Notes: a model not told the origin generated them from the letters alone. Positions 1 through 7,830 are shown, numbered from the stretch's first letter. The stretch is 52,346 bases of DNA from Pseudomonas sp. PICF141 (GCF_002286815.1 NZ_MUNM01000045.1:1-52346), one strand, 5' to 3'. Numbers and translations: made by a program.

Positions 1-1
1 C

Positions 2-571
2 CTCGACAACTTCTACAGCCAGCACCTGGTCAACCTGACCTACGTGTTGCCAGTCACCACCGGCCAGTCGCTGAAGACGGATCTGCGCTTTGCCCGTTCC
101 ACGGATGATGGCGGCAGCAATATTGATAACAATGCGATTGGCGCGATGTTCACCTACAGCCTCGGCGGGCATGCGCTGGGCCTGGGTTACCAAGGCATGA
201 GCGGCGACACCGGCTACGCCTACGTCAACGGCACCGATGCGTACCTGGTGAACTTCGTGCAGATCGGCGACTTCGCCAGCAAGGACGAAAAGTCCTGGCA
301 GGCGCGTTACGACTACAACTTTGCGGCCATTGGCATTCCGGGCCTGACCTTCATGACCCGCTACCTCACCGGTGACAACATCGATCTGGGCGGCAATCGC
401 CCGGAAGGCAAGGAATGGGAACGTGATACCGACATTGGTTATGTCGTGCAGAGCGGGCCGCTGAAGAATGTCGGCGTGAAGTGGCGCAACGCGACGGTAC
501 GCTCGACCCACTTCGGCAGCGACCTGGATGAAAACCGCCTGATCGTCAGCTACACCTTGCCGATCTGGTAA
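2..571 (+). CDS. OprD-family outer-membrane porin, C-terminal part (partial)
   Basis: The reading frame is open from the first bases of the window, so the start lies upstream and only about 189 residues are visible. The protein is an outer-membrane beta-barrel that would take up small substrates such as amino acids, aromatic acids or dipeptides. The alternating amphipathic strands, the tract HALGLGYQGMSGDTGY, the motif MTRYLTGDNIDLGG and the C-terminal strand ending RLIVSYTLPIW (aromatic last residue, as the BAM complex requires) are typical of OprD/OccD-OccK porins. The substrate subgroup cannot be assigned without the N-terminal loops. A terminator hairpin follows 20 nt after the stop codon. 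Confidence 0.85.
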   Translation, partial: LDNFYSQHLVNLTYVLPVTTGQSLKTDLRFARSTDDGGSNIDNNAIGAMFTYSLGGHALGLGYQGMSGDTGYAYVNGTDAYLVNFVQIGDFASKDEKSWQARYDYNFAAIGIPGLTFMTRYLTGDNIDLGGNRPEGKEWERDTDIGYVVQSGPLKNVGVKWRNATVRSTHFGSDLDENRLIVSYTLPIW

Positions 572-590
572 GTCGATTCAATTTCTCTGA

Positions 591-622
591 GGGGGGCACG
601 CTACCGGCGGGCTCCCCTTTTT
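591..622 (+). terminator. Rho-independent terminator after the porin gene
   Basis: GGGGGGC at 591-597 pairs with GCTCCCC at 611-617 (one G-U pair) and is followed by a T-run at 618-622. It sits 20 nt after the porin stop codon. Confidence 0.7.
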
Positions 623-657
623 CACGACTCGGGAATCTTCGGTGTGCTGGAGGGCCT

Positions 658-682
658 CATCGCGGGCAAGCCCGCTCCCACA
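658..682. repeat. Half REP-like element
   Basis: The stretch contains the palindrome GCGGGCAAGCCCGC followed by TCCCACAG, a common Pseudomonas REP core. No inverted partner lies nearby, so this is a solo half-element. Confidence 0.55.
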
Positions 683-725
683 GAGTTCTGCTGTAAATGC
701 AGTATTTGTGAACAACAGAGATCAC

Positions 726-778
726 TGAACTGCCCCCCAAAAGTCAGGATCGGTGTCCAACTTTTGGGGGGCAGTTCA
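726..778. mobile_element. 53-bp MITE-like relic with IS150-group (IS3 family) ends
   Basis: A perfect 19-bp inverted repeat (TGAACTGCCCCCCAAAAGT at 726-744 and its complement at 760-778) encloses only 15 bp. Read inward from the right end, the sequence continues TTGGACACC, which resembles the terminal repeats of IS150-group IS3-family elements as I remember them. TCAC directly flanks both sides (722-725 and 779-782), consistent with a short target duplication. There is no transposase, so mobility would need a transposase acting in trans. It could also be a collapsed deletion product of a full insertion sequence. Confidence 0.6.
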
Positions 779-791
779 TCACTCTGAGTAA

Positions 792-825
792 GTAGCAGCT
801 GCCGAGCCCGCGAGGCAGCTGCTAC
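792..825. repeat. Palindromic intergenic hairpin
   Basis: A perfect 12-bp inverted repeat, GTAGCAGCTGCC at 792-803 and GGCAGCTGCTAC at 814-825, encloses a 10-nt loop. It has the same AGCAGCTGCC core as the repeats at 41896-42046 and at the right edge of the window. There is no T-run, so it is more likely a REP-type element than a terminator. Confidence 0.6.
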
Positions 826-857
826 GGAGAACATTTACGGCTTAACTATCTACACGC

Positions 858-892
858 AAAAAAAAGTCCCGTGACCAAATGAGGCACGGGAC
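858..892 (-). terminator. Rho-independent terminator of the lipoprotein gene
   Basis: GTCCCGTG (866-873) and CACGGGAC (885-892) form a perfect 8-bp stem. Read on the minus strand it is followed by a run of T residues (the plus-strand A-run at 858-865), about 55 nt beyond the stop of the gene at 948-1289. Confidence 0.8.
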
Positions 893-947
893 AAAAAATT
901 GGTTGGTTGCGGCCAACCAAAGGAGCATTTTTAAGAGCGGTTACCGG

Positions 948-1289
948 TTACAGGCATTCCTGCGCGGCGCGTTCGAAACTCGAAGGCATAAAGTTCGATG
1001 CCAACAAGTGGCGTTCATACAAAAACACCTTGCCGCCATTCGGGGCCTTGTAGGCTTCGAGAACGTTATCGGCCGCGACTTTGCTCGGTACCACGATCCG
1101 GTAGCTGCGCTGGGTTTGCGAGACCGTCGGCTTCAGTGCACTGCCCTGCAACTTCGGTATTACGCAGTCGGCGTACTCGGCAGGCGTTTTTTTCGTCTGG
1201 AAGGTCAGCGTCGGGGCGTTCGGTGCGGAAACGCAACCGGCCAGCAGTAAGGAGGCGAAAGCCATGACGGGGACAAATAAAGGGCGCAT
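948..1289 (-). CDS. Small putative lipoprotein, function unknown
   Basis: This 113-residue protein starts with a lipoprotein signal peptide. The hydrophobic core ends in the lipobox LAGC, with the lipidated Cys at residue 19, so the mature protein should be anchored in the outer or inner membrane facing the periplasm. The mature part is short and polar, with two further Cys residues (in ADCVIPKL and QECL) that could form a disulphide. The sequence resembles small lipoproteins found in many Pseudomonas genomes, but I do not recognise a named family. It is monocistronic with its own terminator downstream. The plus-strand reading frames across this interval lack start signals and are shadows. 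Confidence 0.75.
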   Translation of the reverse strand: MRPLFVPVMAFASLLLAGCVSAPNAPTLTFQTKKTPAEYADCVIPKLQGSALKPTVSQTQRSYRIVVPSKVAADNVLEAYKAPNGGKVFLYERHLLASNFMPSSFERAAQECL

Positions 1290-1457
1290 CGGTGAAGTCC
1301 TGAAAATAAAAAGTCTGGTTCATTGAGCAGCGTCTTCGATGGGGGCGATTCTCCGCCTTTGCCCAACAAACCAGAACTTGCGTTTCTTGATGGTCACTAT
1401 TACTTGAACCGATAGTTGCACCGCGCTATCGCGAGTGAAGGACAAAAGTCCGACTTG

Positions 1458-1488
1458 GATAAAACCAAGCCCCGCCAAAGCGGGGCTT
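1458..1488 (-). terminator. Rho-independent terminator of the KGG-protein gene
   Basis: The stem AAGCCCCGC (1467-1475) and GCGGGGCTT (1480-1488) has a 4-nt loop. On the minus strand it is followed by a T-rich tract. It lies about 20 nt downstream of the KGG-protein stop codon at 1507. Confidence 0.75.
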
Positions 1489-1506
1489 GATGTATTTCAC
1501 CTGGCA

Positions 1507-1821
1507 TCAGGGTCTACGTCCGCCGCCAGGGTTTTGCCCTCCACCTTGATTTTGTCCTCCTTTTTTACCTGCTTCAGACGCTCTTTCCCTGTCGTCGGCA
1601 AAGTTGCCCGAGCGGCCTCCTCCCTGTTCGCTGCCGGAGCGGTTGGTCTCGCTGGATTGACGGCCCCCTGAGGCCTGTCCACCTTTTTTGCCGGCATCGG
1701 AGGAGCGTTGCGGATCGTTCATCATACCGCCGCCCGACTCCCCGCCTTTTCTACCGGCTTCGGAGGCTTTTCCAGGGTCATTGGCAAAATTGCCAGGGTT
1801 CTTGTTACCGGTGTTAGCCAT
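1507..1821 (-). CDS. KGG-repeat stress-type protein (YciG/GsiB/Con-10-like)
   Basis: This 104-residue, strongly hydrophilic, Gly/Asn/Ser-rich protein has three copies of the KGG motif, each preceded by an A-G-K/R context: residues 25-27, 46-48 and 87-89. Two copies follow NFA(N/D)D segments, so the protein is built from an imperfect unit of about 20 residues. Proteins of this type (Bacillus GsiB, E. coli YciG, fungal Con-10) are induced by general stress, desiccation or stationary phase and are thought to be disordered protectants. I chose the ATG at 1821 because GAGGAGAAC lies just upstream; the frame could extend to 1911, but that start has no comparable ribosome-binding site. Confidence 0.85.
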   Translation of the reverse strand: MANTGNKNPGNFANDPGKASEAGRKGGESGGGMMNDPQRSSDAGKKGGQASGGRQSSETNRSGSEQGGGRSGNFADDRERASEAGKKGGQNQGGGQNPGGGRRP

Positions 1822-2009
1822 TTTCGTTCTCCTCATGGTTACGAACGAACCTTTGTCGGCTCGTCTTATTCCGAGGTTTTGCGGGATTGAAAGTTTGAAC
1901 TGATGCGGCATTCTTGCGACAAGCGGATTGGAGTTATTAGTTCCAGAAAACTCCGGCTACGGCGACTAATGGAAGTGATTAAAACGAGTATAAAAGCGGG
2001 TTGTGCTTA

Positions 2010-2015
2010 TATAAT
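2010..2015 (+). promoter_or_regulatory. Possible -10 element of the ClpP-like gene
   Basis: A perfect TATAAT lies 78 nt before the ATG at 2093, inside an AT-rich stretch. No convincing -35 hexamer is present at the normal distance, so it may depend on an activator or another sigma factor. Confidence 0.3.
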
Positions 2016-2092
2016 TTGATGAAAGAAAAGAGCGTTGAGGTCTGGCATTATTCGTCTTCGACTCTCTATTTATCCCGTATGGAGGGACGTCG

Positions 2093-2650
2093 ATGACAGA
2101 GCACATCGTCCACTTTCATTGTCAGATCGATCAGGGCACCATGGAGCGCTTCAGAGACTGCTGCCTCGACGCCATCGACCAGGGCGCTTCTTCCTTGCTG
2201 CTGAATCTATCCACCAGCGGTGGCAGCACCAACTTCGGCTTTGCCCTCTACACCTTCCTCAAATCCCTGCCGGTGCCGCTGTGCGCGATCAATGCCGGCA
2301 ACATCGAGTCGATGGGCATCATCATGTACCTGGCCGCCGGTCGACGGATCACCGCGCCCCATTCGCGGTTTCTGATTCATCCCATGAATTGGTACTTCAG
2401 CCAAAGCTCGGTCGACCACCAGCGGCTGCGCGAATACCTCTCGAGCCTGGATAACGACCTCGCGCGTTATGTGCAAATCTTTGCCCTGGAAACCGCACAC
2501 GCCGATACCAAACTGGACATTTTTCATTGCCTTTCAGCGGAAGAAAAGGTCATTGCAGCGCATGAATCCCTGGCTTACGGCATCGCCCACGAAATGCATC
2601 AGATGGTGTTTGCCGATAACGTCAAGCACTGGAAAATCAGTGGCGGCTGA
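2093..2650 (+). CDS. ClpP-like serine protease (stand-alone, S14/crotonase fold)
   Basis: This 185-residue protein matches the ClpP core. The segment STSGGSTNFGFALYTFL (41-57) corresponds to the ClpP NSPGG oligomerisation and substrate loop. The nucleophile Ser73 lies in IESMG, His96 in FLIHPMN, and Asp142 in LDIF is the likely third member of the triad, followed by the SAEE...AYGIA helix at the C-terminus. It therefore looks catalytically competent. It is shorter than housekeeping ClpP (about 200-210 residues), lacks an obvious propeptide, and no clpX or clpA gene is nearby. Its ATPase partner, if any, must be encoded elsewhere. GGAGG sits 6 nt before the ATG. The neighbouring KGG and DUF3618-like genes suggest a stress role, which is inference. 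Confidence 0.8.
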   Translation: MTEHIVHFHCQIDQGTMERFRDCCLDAIDQGASSLLLNLSTSGGSTNFGFALYTFLKSLPVPLCAINAGNIESMGIIMYLAAGRRITAPHSRFLIHPMNWYFSQSSVDHQRLREYLSSLDNDLARYVQIFALETAHADTKLDIFHCLSAEEKVIAAHESLAYGIAHEMHQMVFADNVKHWKISGG

Positions 2651-2677
2651 CGCAGGTTCGGGACGGCCCTCCTGACG

Positions 2678-2962
2678 TCAGGTGCCCGGAACGGGATGGA
2701 TATCCAGGGTCATTCCGTCACTCAAAATGAGTTTCAAATCCTTGACAGTGCCGGCCACGCGGTCCTTGAACATCGGCTCGCCTTCGGGATCGAGTACATC
2801 GTAGATAAAGCGATTGCCCTCAAGCCAGCCGAAGGGCGTTTGCAGTTCAGGCGCGAGGTAATAGTTGCCGTCCAGAAAAAAACCGGCAAACGGTTCTACC
2901 CTCTCGCGGTTCTCGATTTCGTAGCGCACACCGGGGGTCATGCCTGTGGATTCATCAATCAT
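2678..2962 (-). CDS. Hypothetical protein, 94 residues
   Basis: This small soluble protein has no signal peptide or membrane segment. It is rich in acidic and aromatic residues (VRYEIENRERVEPFAGFFL, then a GNYYLAPELQTPFGWLEGNRFIYDV stretch split by turns), suggesting a compact beta-rich domain. I do not recognise the family. The start at 2962 is preferred because GAGGT precedes it; an open frame reaches 3070 but has no ribosome-binding site there. It is the last gene of a minus-strand run with the membrane-protein operon at 3074-4991, separated by 111 nt, and its stop lies 28 nt from the stop of the convergent ClpP-like gene. Confidence 0.65.
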   Translation of the reverse strand: MIDESTGMTPGVRYEIENRERVEPFAGFFLDGNYYLAPELQTPFGWLEGNRFIYDVLDPEGEPMFKDRVAGTVKDLKLILSDGMTLDIHPVPGT

Positions 2963-3073
2963 GATGCGTACCTCGTCATGCGTCTGATCTTGGCGTCCGG
3001 CCTGTTTCAGGGCTCGACAAACAGGGCTCGACGGGACGTCTGCGTGTGACCTCCCGTCTTGCCCTGACACTCG

Positions 3074-3904
3074 TCAAGAAGTCCCCAGCCCACGCGACAG
3101 ATCGGCCGAGGTTTCGGACGCAGTCTTGCGCATCGCGCCCGTTTCTCCAGCGGTTGTCTCGTGGGGTTCTGTGGTTTCCATCACCTTTTCGCGCACGGCC
3201 TCATAGCCCTCCCGTGCTTGCTGTTTGACCTTGCCGGTGAGGCTGGCGCTGGTCCTGCCCAGATAACGGCGCTCCGTTGCGGTAGTGGGTAAAGCCGCCC
3301 CCAGCAACGCGCCCACCGCGATCCCCATCGCCGCCATCAGCAGGGGTTGCTCCTTGAGCAGATGACTGAACTGGTCGCCCATTTCATGGGTCCTGCGCGC
3401 CAGGCGATCACTGGTGTCATGGACGGTGTGACTGAGCTGATCGGTCTTGGCATGCAGGCTATCGCTCAGATGTGCGGCCTTGCCCTTGACGGCCTGATAG
3501 CTGTTTTTGAGCGAATCGGTGGTTTGGTGCAGACGCTCCCGGGCGCTGTCGATGCCATCGGTGAGCCCTTCGCCCACATCATCGGTCCAGTCGATATCCA
3601 GCTCAGTCTCAACCCGATATTCCCTGGGCGTTGGCGGGCGATTCTGGCTCATTATCAGCCACATCAGGCCGACCGAGGTCAGCACCGCGGGCATGGGATT
3701 GTTGCGCACACTGGTGCCCAGATTGTGCAGGAAAGTCGAGCCGTTGCTCTGCATCATCAGCAGCGCCTGATCGAACATCTGGCCAGGGGTGAACTTGCTT
3801 TCCAGAGCGTCGACGATATGCCCGATGTTTTCCCGTTGCGCATCGATTTCACGCTCGATGGTTTCCGGACTCTTGGCCGCTTCGGTGTCTATTTCTCGCT
3901 TCAT
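3074..3904 (-). CDS. DUF3618-like membrane protein with long helical linker
   Basis: The 276-residue protein begins with a DUF3618-like helix (SPETIEREIDAQRENIGHIV, residues 12-31). A first hydrophobic segment spans about 70-87. A long polar helical region (about 112-180) has regular Ser/Thr/Asp/His spacing, as in LEA-like or apolipoprotein-like amphipathic helices. A second hydrophobic, Gly-zipper-like segment (AAMGIAVGALLGAALP, about 191-206) is followed by a basic, then Thr/Glu-rich tail. Proteins of this kind occur in operons with holin-X and DUF883-like proteins in soil Proteobacteria and are often labelled nutrient-deprivation induced. The ATG overlaps the stop of the preceding gene (ATGA), indicating translational coupling. 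The molecular function is unknown. Confidence 0.7.
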   Translation of the reverse strand: MKREIDTEAAKSPETIEREIDAQRENIGHIVDALESKFTPGQMFDQALLMMQSNGSTFLHNLGTSVRNNPMPAVLTSVGLMWLIMSQNRPPTPREYRVETELDIDWTDDVGEGLTDGIDSARERLHQTTDSLKNSYQAVKGKAAHLSDSLHAKTDQLSHTVHDTSDRLARRTHEMGDQFSHLLKEQPLLMAAMGIAVGALLGAALPTTATERRYLGRTSASLTGKVKQQAREGYEAVREKVMETTEPHETTAGETGAMRKTASETSADLSRGLGTS

Positions 3905-4344
3905 GACACTTTCCTCCGCAGGGCTTCCTGGTCTTTGTTCAGCGCGTCCAGGGTGCGATCAGGCTTGAAGTGGGAAGGCTCGAATTGTTTTTTGCCTGCC
4001 TGCAGCATCACGAAGCCGATGACCATCACCACGACGCCGACAATCAGCGCGGCCAGCCAGGGCGCCATCACCAGGCTCAAGGCATAGACCACCGCCATCA
4101 GCACAATGATGAACCCGGCGAGCAGCACAATGGCGCCGCCGGCGACCCCGGCAATCCCTGCTTTCAATGTCGTCAGGCTGGCCTGTAGTTCCGCCTTGGC
4201 CAACGCCAGCTCTTTGGTGAACAACGCCGGAACTTCCCGAGATAACTGCCGCAATAAACCGACCACGGAAGCATCATATTCAGTCGTCGTGAACGACGGG
4301 TTGACGGGCTGTGTGCGTTGCAGTTCTGGATCGTCTCTGTTCAT
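3901..4344 (-). CDS. Holin-X-like (phage holin family) membrane protein
   Basis: This 147-residue protein has a polar N-terminus (about 60 residues), an amphipathic helix KELALAKAELQ, and two adjacent hydrophobic segments (about 65-90 and 94-115) separated by a short turn (MAPWL). This is the arrangement of the putative Actinobacterial Holin-X/DUF1469 family. Despite the family name there are no phage genes around it, so a role in envelope organisation or stress is more likely than lysis. It is the middle gene of an operon: its ATG overlaps the upstream stop by one base (TAATG) and its own stop overlaps the next start (ATGA). Confidence 0.75.
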   Translation of the reverse strand: MNRDDPELQRTQPVNPSFTTTEYDASVVGLLRQLSREVPALFTKELALAKAELQASLTTLKAGIAGVAGGAIVLLAGFIIVLMAVVYALSLVMAPWLAALIVGVVVMVIGFVMLQAGKKQFEPSHFKPDRTLDALNKDQEALRRKVS

Positions 4345-4991
4345 TACCGTTCTCCTGTGAAGGGGCTGGACCCCGGCATTGAAGAAGTATCGCCACGATG
4401 GTCAGGCGCGTTCGGCGAGGACGGCGTGATGCCAGTGGCCAATCCGGGCGACAAATCGCCTGCCGATGGCATCGACGTTTCATAAAATTCCTGCGAGCCA
4501 TCGCCACTGAACGAGGATGTGCTGCTCTGGTCCGTGAACTCATGGTCGGTTGTTGGCGAGGCCGCCGTACCCGCTTTCAGGAATCGCGACAGACCAAACC
4601 CGACCGCTATGCTGCCGACAATGAATAACCCTGGGTTGTCGCGCGCCAGATCAGCGCCATCGTGCAGCAGCTCTTCGGCACTTTTGCTGCGCAGTTTTCC
4701 CGCCAGGCTGCTCATGCTGTCTGCCATGTTCGCCAGGTAGTCGGACATCCCAAACGTATCGTTCGTCCTGATCTCGGAAACGACTGACTGGGCGCCTCTG
4801 GCCAATGCTTCAATCTGGTCCGCTGCGGTATCGCGGTACTGGCCGAACTGCTCATCGGCCTGATGCCGGGCACCGCCTATCGCTTCGGTAACCTCCTCCT
4901 TTATATGTTGAAAGTTTTGTTCGGAGCCCGCTGAATCCCGAGGGCCATCCGGTTGTCCGGTTCTGCTGTCTGGAATAGTCATGTCATCCAT
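4344..4991 (-). CDS. Membrane-anchored helical protein, DUF883-like, operon leader gene
   Basis: The protein of about 215 residues has a long amphipathic helical region (EEVTEAIGGARHQADEQFG and onward), a hydrophobic Gly-containing segment near residue 120 (NPGLFIVGSIAVGFGLSRFL), and a disordered Ser/Thr/Pro-rich C-terminus. This helix-plus-anchor layout resembles ElaB/DUF883-type membrane proteins. It heads the operon with the holin-X-like and DUF3618-like genes. The start is uncertain: the ATG codons at 4991 and 4982 share one AAGG site, 2 or 11 nt away. The frame remains open to 5243, but the upstream residues are not protein-like. Confidence 0.6.
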   Translation of the reverse strand: MDDMTIPDSRTGQPDGPRDSAGSEQNFQHIKEEVTEAIGGARHQADEQFGQYRDTAADQIEALARGAQSVVSEIRTNDTFGMSDYLANMADSMSSLAGKLRSKSAEELLHDGADLARDNPGLFIVGSIAVGFGLSRFLKAGTAASPTTDHEFTDQSSTSSFSGDGSQEFYETSMPSAGDLSPGLATGITPSSPNAPDHRGDTSSMPGSSPFTGER

Positions 4992-5057
4992 CGCCTTCGT
5001 AATGAATACGTGAGGAAGTGGCCGCGGGTGTGGCCGCGGTGGTGCTTCATTGCAAAT

Positions 5058-5083
5058 GACGGAGGGGGCTGGCAGGGAGTTCC
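5058..5083 (-). promoter_or_regulatory. Possible ECF-sigma promoter of the membrane-protein operon
   Basis: On the minus strand GGAAC (5083-5079) is followed after 17 nt by CGTC (5061-5058), a layout typical of extracytoplasmic-function sigma factor promoters. A transcript would begin roughly 60 nt before the ATG at 4991. This is a pattern match only. Confidence 0.25.
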
Positions 5084-5245
5084 ACGCAGATGATGAAGTG
5101 ATAAAAAGCGCACCGATGGTACTCACAGGTTCCGGTGGGTATTTGTTGGATGCATCTCGCATTAAAAATCTGCTACGTTGTACGATGACAGACGAGTAAA
5201 CCCTTTCTCTCGTCTGACACTCAATAACAACAAGGAAAAACACCC

Positions 5246-5677
5246 ATGAAAAAAACGAAATTGCTTATCGGTTTCTTGTGCCTCTTCAGCGGCTATGTGA
5301 TGGCAGCCCCCTTCTCGGGCGAAAAGGATGTTGCCTTAGCGGTAGACCATCTGACTCAAGCGATGCTGCACAAGAACATTCCCCAATTGAACGCGCTCAC
5401 CGCTGAAAACCTTACCTACGGCCACTCCAGCGGGAAAATCCAGGACAAGAAAGCGTTCATCGCTGACATCGAAACCGGTAAAAGCGCTTTCAAGACACTT
5501 GAAATGACAGGCCAGACCATCACGCTGTCGGGTGATGTGGCGCTGGTCCGGCATCATTTTTCGGCACAAGCCATCAAGGGTGAAGAGATCGTTCCCACGG
5601 AAATCGAGAACTTCCAGATCTGGCAGAAACAGAAAGGCAAATGGCTACTGGTCGGACGACAAGCGTTTCGTTTCTGA
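5246..5677 (+). CDS. Secreted NTF2-like (SnoaL/DUF4440-type) protein
   Basis: This 143-residue protein starts with a Sec signal peptide (MKKTKLLIGFLCLFSGYVMA, cleavage after residue 20). The mature part has the helix-then-sheet order of a cone-shaped NTF2-like fold: VDHLTQAMLHKNIPQLNALT, then the conserved LTYGHSSG turn, and strands ending FQIWQKQKGKWLLVGRQAF. The motifs YGHSSG and W.LVGRQ match periplasmic members annotated as nuclear transport factor 2 family or DUF4440. A ligand-binding or enzymatic role cannot be told from sequence. AAGGA lies 8 nt before the ATG. It is divergent from the membrane-protein operon, sharing about 250 nt of intergenic DNA. Confidence 0.8.
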   Translation: MKKTKLLIGFLCLFSGYVMAAPFSGEKDVALAVDHLTQAMLHKNIPQLNALTAENLTYGHSSGKIQDKKAFIADIETGKSAFKTLEMTGQTITLSGDVALVRHHFSAQAIKGEEIVPTEIENFQIWQKQKGKWLLVGRQAFRF

Positions 5678-5695
5678 AATTGAGGGTGTCGATCA

Positions 5696-5790
5696 TCGTT
5701 CCCACGCTCTGCGTGGGAATGCAGCCCAGGACGCTCCGCGTCCCTTCAGGAGCCGAACGCGGAGCGTCCGTTGAGGCATTCCCAACGATC
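5696..5790. repeat. Compound palindromic intergenic repeat
   Basis: TTCCCACGC-TCT-GCGTGGGAA (5699-5719) and GGACGC-TCC-GCGTCC (5729-5743) are perfect hairpins. GCGGAGCGTCC (5759-5769) can pair instead with the second hairpin, and GCATTCCC (5776-5783) with GGGAATGC (5715-5722). Such elements are abundant between genes in P. fluorescens-group genomes. This one separates the NTF2-like gene from the convergent tctA. Confidence 0.7.
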
Positions 5791-5825
5791 CACTGGGGCG
5801 GATCATCAAACCGGCTCGCGAAGCC

Positions 5826-7334
5826 TCAATCATCCTCGTGCAATTTGATGCCGCGTTTATGCAGCACATACGGAACCAGCAGCACCAACAGCGTCAGCAC
5901 CAGGAGCGAGGCCGCGATCGGTTGTGTCACAAACACCATCCAGTCGCCCTGGCTGATGGACAAGGCATTGCGCAGTTGTTTTTCCGCCATCGGGCCCAGC
6001 AGCATGCCGACGATCACCGGCGCGACGGGGAAGTCGAAACGCCGCATCAACACCCCGGCCCAACCGATGGCCAACATCAGAAACAGGTCGAACGTCGAGT
6101 GACGCATGCCGTATACGCCGATGGTGGCGAATACCAGAATGCCGGCGTTCAGGTACGGTCGTGGAATCTGCAAGAGTTTGACCCACAGGCCCACCAACGG
6201 CAGGTTCAGCACCAGCAGGATGGCGTTGCCGATGTACAGCGAGGCCACCAGCGTCCAGACCAGTTCGCCCGAGGTCTGGAACAGCAGCGGCCCCGGTTGC
6301 AGGTTGTAGTTCTGGAATGCGGCCAACAAGATCGCCGCCGTGGCAGAGGTCGGAATGCCCAAGGTCAGCAACGGCACCAGCGAACCGGTGGCGCTGGCAT
6401 TGTTGGCCGCCTCGGGGCCAGCGACGCCTTCGATGGCGCCCTCGCCTTTGCTGGCCGCGAACTCTTTCGGGTACTTGCTGAGTTTGCGCTCGGTCGAGTA
6501 CGACAGAAACGTCGGAATTTCCGCGCCACCGGCCGGAATCGACCCGAAGGGAAAACCGATCAGCGTGCCCCGTAGCCATGCGGGAATCGAGCGCTTCCAG
6601 TCGGCGCGGGTCATCCACAACGAGGTCAGGCGGTGTCGGCCGGCGGTTTCTTCCTTTTGGTAGAGAACGCTGTACAAGGCCTCACCGACGGCAAACAAGC
6701 CCACCGCGACGAGCACCACTTCAATGCCATCGACCAACTCGGGCACCGCCAGGGTGTAGCGGGCAATGCCCGAGGTCGAGTCCAGGCCGATCAAGCCGAT
6801 GGTCAGCCCGATCCCCAACGAGGCAAAGCCGCGCAGCATCGACGCACCGAGCACCGCCGACACCGTGGTGAAGGCCAGCACCAGAATCGCGAAATACTCG
6901 GCCGGCCCGAACTTCAGCGCCAATATCGCTACAAGGGGCGCGAACAGGGTCAGCAAGATCGTCGCGATGGTGCCGGCCACGAATGAGCCTATCGCAGCCG
7001 TCGCCAACGCCGGACCTGCCCGCCCGTTGCGCGCCATGAGGTTGCCTTCCAGGGCCGTGACCATGGAGGACGATTCCCCTGGCGTGTTGAGCAGAATCGA
7101 GGTAGTGGAGCCGCCAAACTGAGCACCGTAATAGATGCCGGCGAACATGATCAGCGCGCCGGTAGGATCGACTTTGGCGGTAATCGGCAGCAGCAGTGCC
7201 ACCGTCAGCGCCGGCCCGATTCCCGGCAAAACACCGATCGCGGTGCCCAGCAGACAGCCAATGAAGCCCCACATCAGATTGATCGGCGCCAACGCGGCAC
7301 CGAAGCCGGTTGCCAGACTCGAGAGAATGTCCAC
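5826..7334 (-). CDS. tctA: Tripartite tricarboxylate transporter, large permease TctA
   Basis: This 502-residue inner-membrane protein with roughly 11-12 hydrophobic segments matches the TctA family, the ion-driven channel subunit of TTT transporters. The Gly/Pro-rich repeat [17 protein letters not shown] near residue 38 and the second-half repeat around [19 protein letters not shown] are the paired signature loops thought to form the substrate site. [14 protein letters not shown] is also typical. It is the last gene of tctC-tctB-tctA, beginning 25 nt after the tctB stop. The substrate (citrate, other tricarboxylates or related organic acids) cannot be deduced from the permease. Confidence 0.93.
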   Translation of the reverse strand: MDILSSLATGFGAALAPINLMWGFIGCLLGTAIGVLPGIGPALTVALLLPITAKVDPTGALIMFAGIYYGAQFGGSTTSILLNTPGESSSMVTALEGNLMARNGRAGPALATAAIGSFVAGTIATILLTLFAPLVAILALKFGPAEYFAILVLAFTTVSAVLGASMLRGFASLGIGLTIGLIGLDSTSGIARYTLAVPELVDGIEVVLVAVGLFAVGEALYSVLYQKEETAGRHRLTSLWMTRADWKRSIPAWLRGTLIGFPFGSIPAGGAEIPTFLSYSTERKLSKYPKEFAASKGEGAIEGVAGPEAANNASATGSLVPLLTLGIPTSATAAILLAAFQNYNLQPGPLLFQTSGELVWTLVASLYIGNAILLVLNLPLVGLWVKLLQIPRPYLNAGILVFATIGVYGMRHSTFDLFLMLAIGWAGVLMRRFDFPVAPVIVGMLLGPMAEKQLRNALSISQGDWMVFVTQPIAASLLVLTLLVLLVPYVLHKRGIKLHEDD

Positions 7335-7359
7335 CTTGTCGACCTCCTTGGGGCCCGGA

Positions 7360-7830
7360 TCAGATCCAGGCGTTGACCAGGGGCGGCAGGGAAACCCCTA
7401 GCCCGGCGGTAAAAAGCCAGTAAATCGGCAGCGTCAGGGCGATACCGATGGCCAGGTCCCGCACCGGGCTGCGACTGCCAAAACCCCGTGCCGAACAGGC
7501 AAACAGCAATGAGGCGGCCAATACGAAGCCGATGTAGGTAATGAGCAACGCAACGCCCATCAGCCCCGCCGTGACCCAGGTTGCGCCGAGCTTGCCGCCG
7601 GGCTGAGGCCGGGTGGTCTCATGATCGTCAGTAAGGTTGCGAAAACCACCGGTGAGCGCCTGATAGCACATCAACAGACCGACGACGCCCAGAAACGCCG
7701 CGACGGCGTAGGGATACACGTACGCCGCCATGATCACGAAGCCCATCTCGGGAGGAAACCGCGAGGCGCCGATCGCCAATACCGCGCTGATGGCGACGAC
7801 ACCTAAACCCATCGCCAGTTGGGCCGGCAT
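7360..7830 (-). CDS. tctB: Tripartite tricarboxylate transporter, small permease TctB
   Basis: This small inner-membrane subunit of about 156 residues has four predicted transmembrane helices: a first at [15 protein letters not shown], a second at [21 protein letters not shown], and a C-terminal pair from [22 protein letters not shown] to [20 protein letters not shown]. This is the TctB pattern. The ATG at 7830 is preferred because GGAGAG precedes it by 3-4 nt. An in-frame ATG at 7851 begins one base after the tctC stop and is a reasonable alternative (MAGRWRV extension). TctB is weakly conserved in general, so the assignment rests mainly on topology and its place between tctC and tctA. Confidence 0.88.
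   Translation of the reverse strand: MPAQLAMGLGVVAISAVLAIGASRFPPEMGFVIMAAYVYPYAVAAFLGVVGLLMCYQALTGGFRNLTDDHETTRPQPGGKLGATWVTAGLMGVALLITYIGFVLAASLLFACSARGFGSRSPVRDLAIGIALTLPIYWLFTAGLGVSLPPLVNAWI

Noticed and set aside
879..1250. Plus-strand 123-codon frame over the small lipoprotein gene
   Set aside because: The minus strand has a clear lipobox and its own terminator; the plus-strand frame starts inside that terminator hairpin.
3347..4087. Long plus-strand frame opposite the DUF3618-like and holin-X-like genes
   Set aside because: The minus-strand genes have overlapping starts and stops, membrane segments and family motifs; the plus-strand frame has none.
3901..4344. Phage remnant suggested by the holin-like protein
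   Set aside because: No endolysin, spanin, integrase or structural gene is nearby, and this family is common in non-phage operons.
5696..5790. CRISPR-like array from repeated TTCCCACGC and GGACGC units
   Set aside because: The units are palindromic hairpins with 3-nt loops and no regularly spaced unique spacers, and no cas genes are present.
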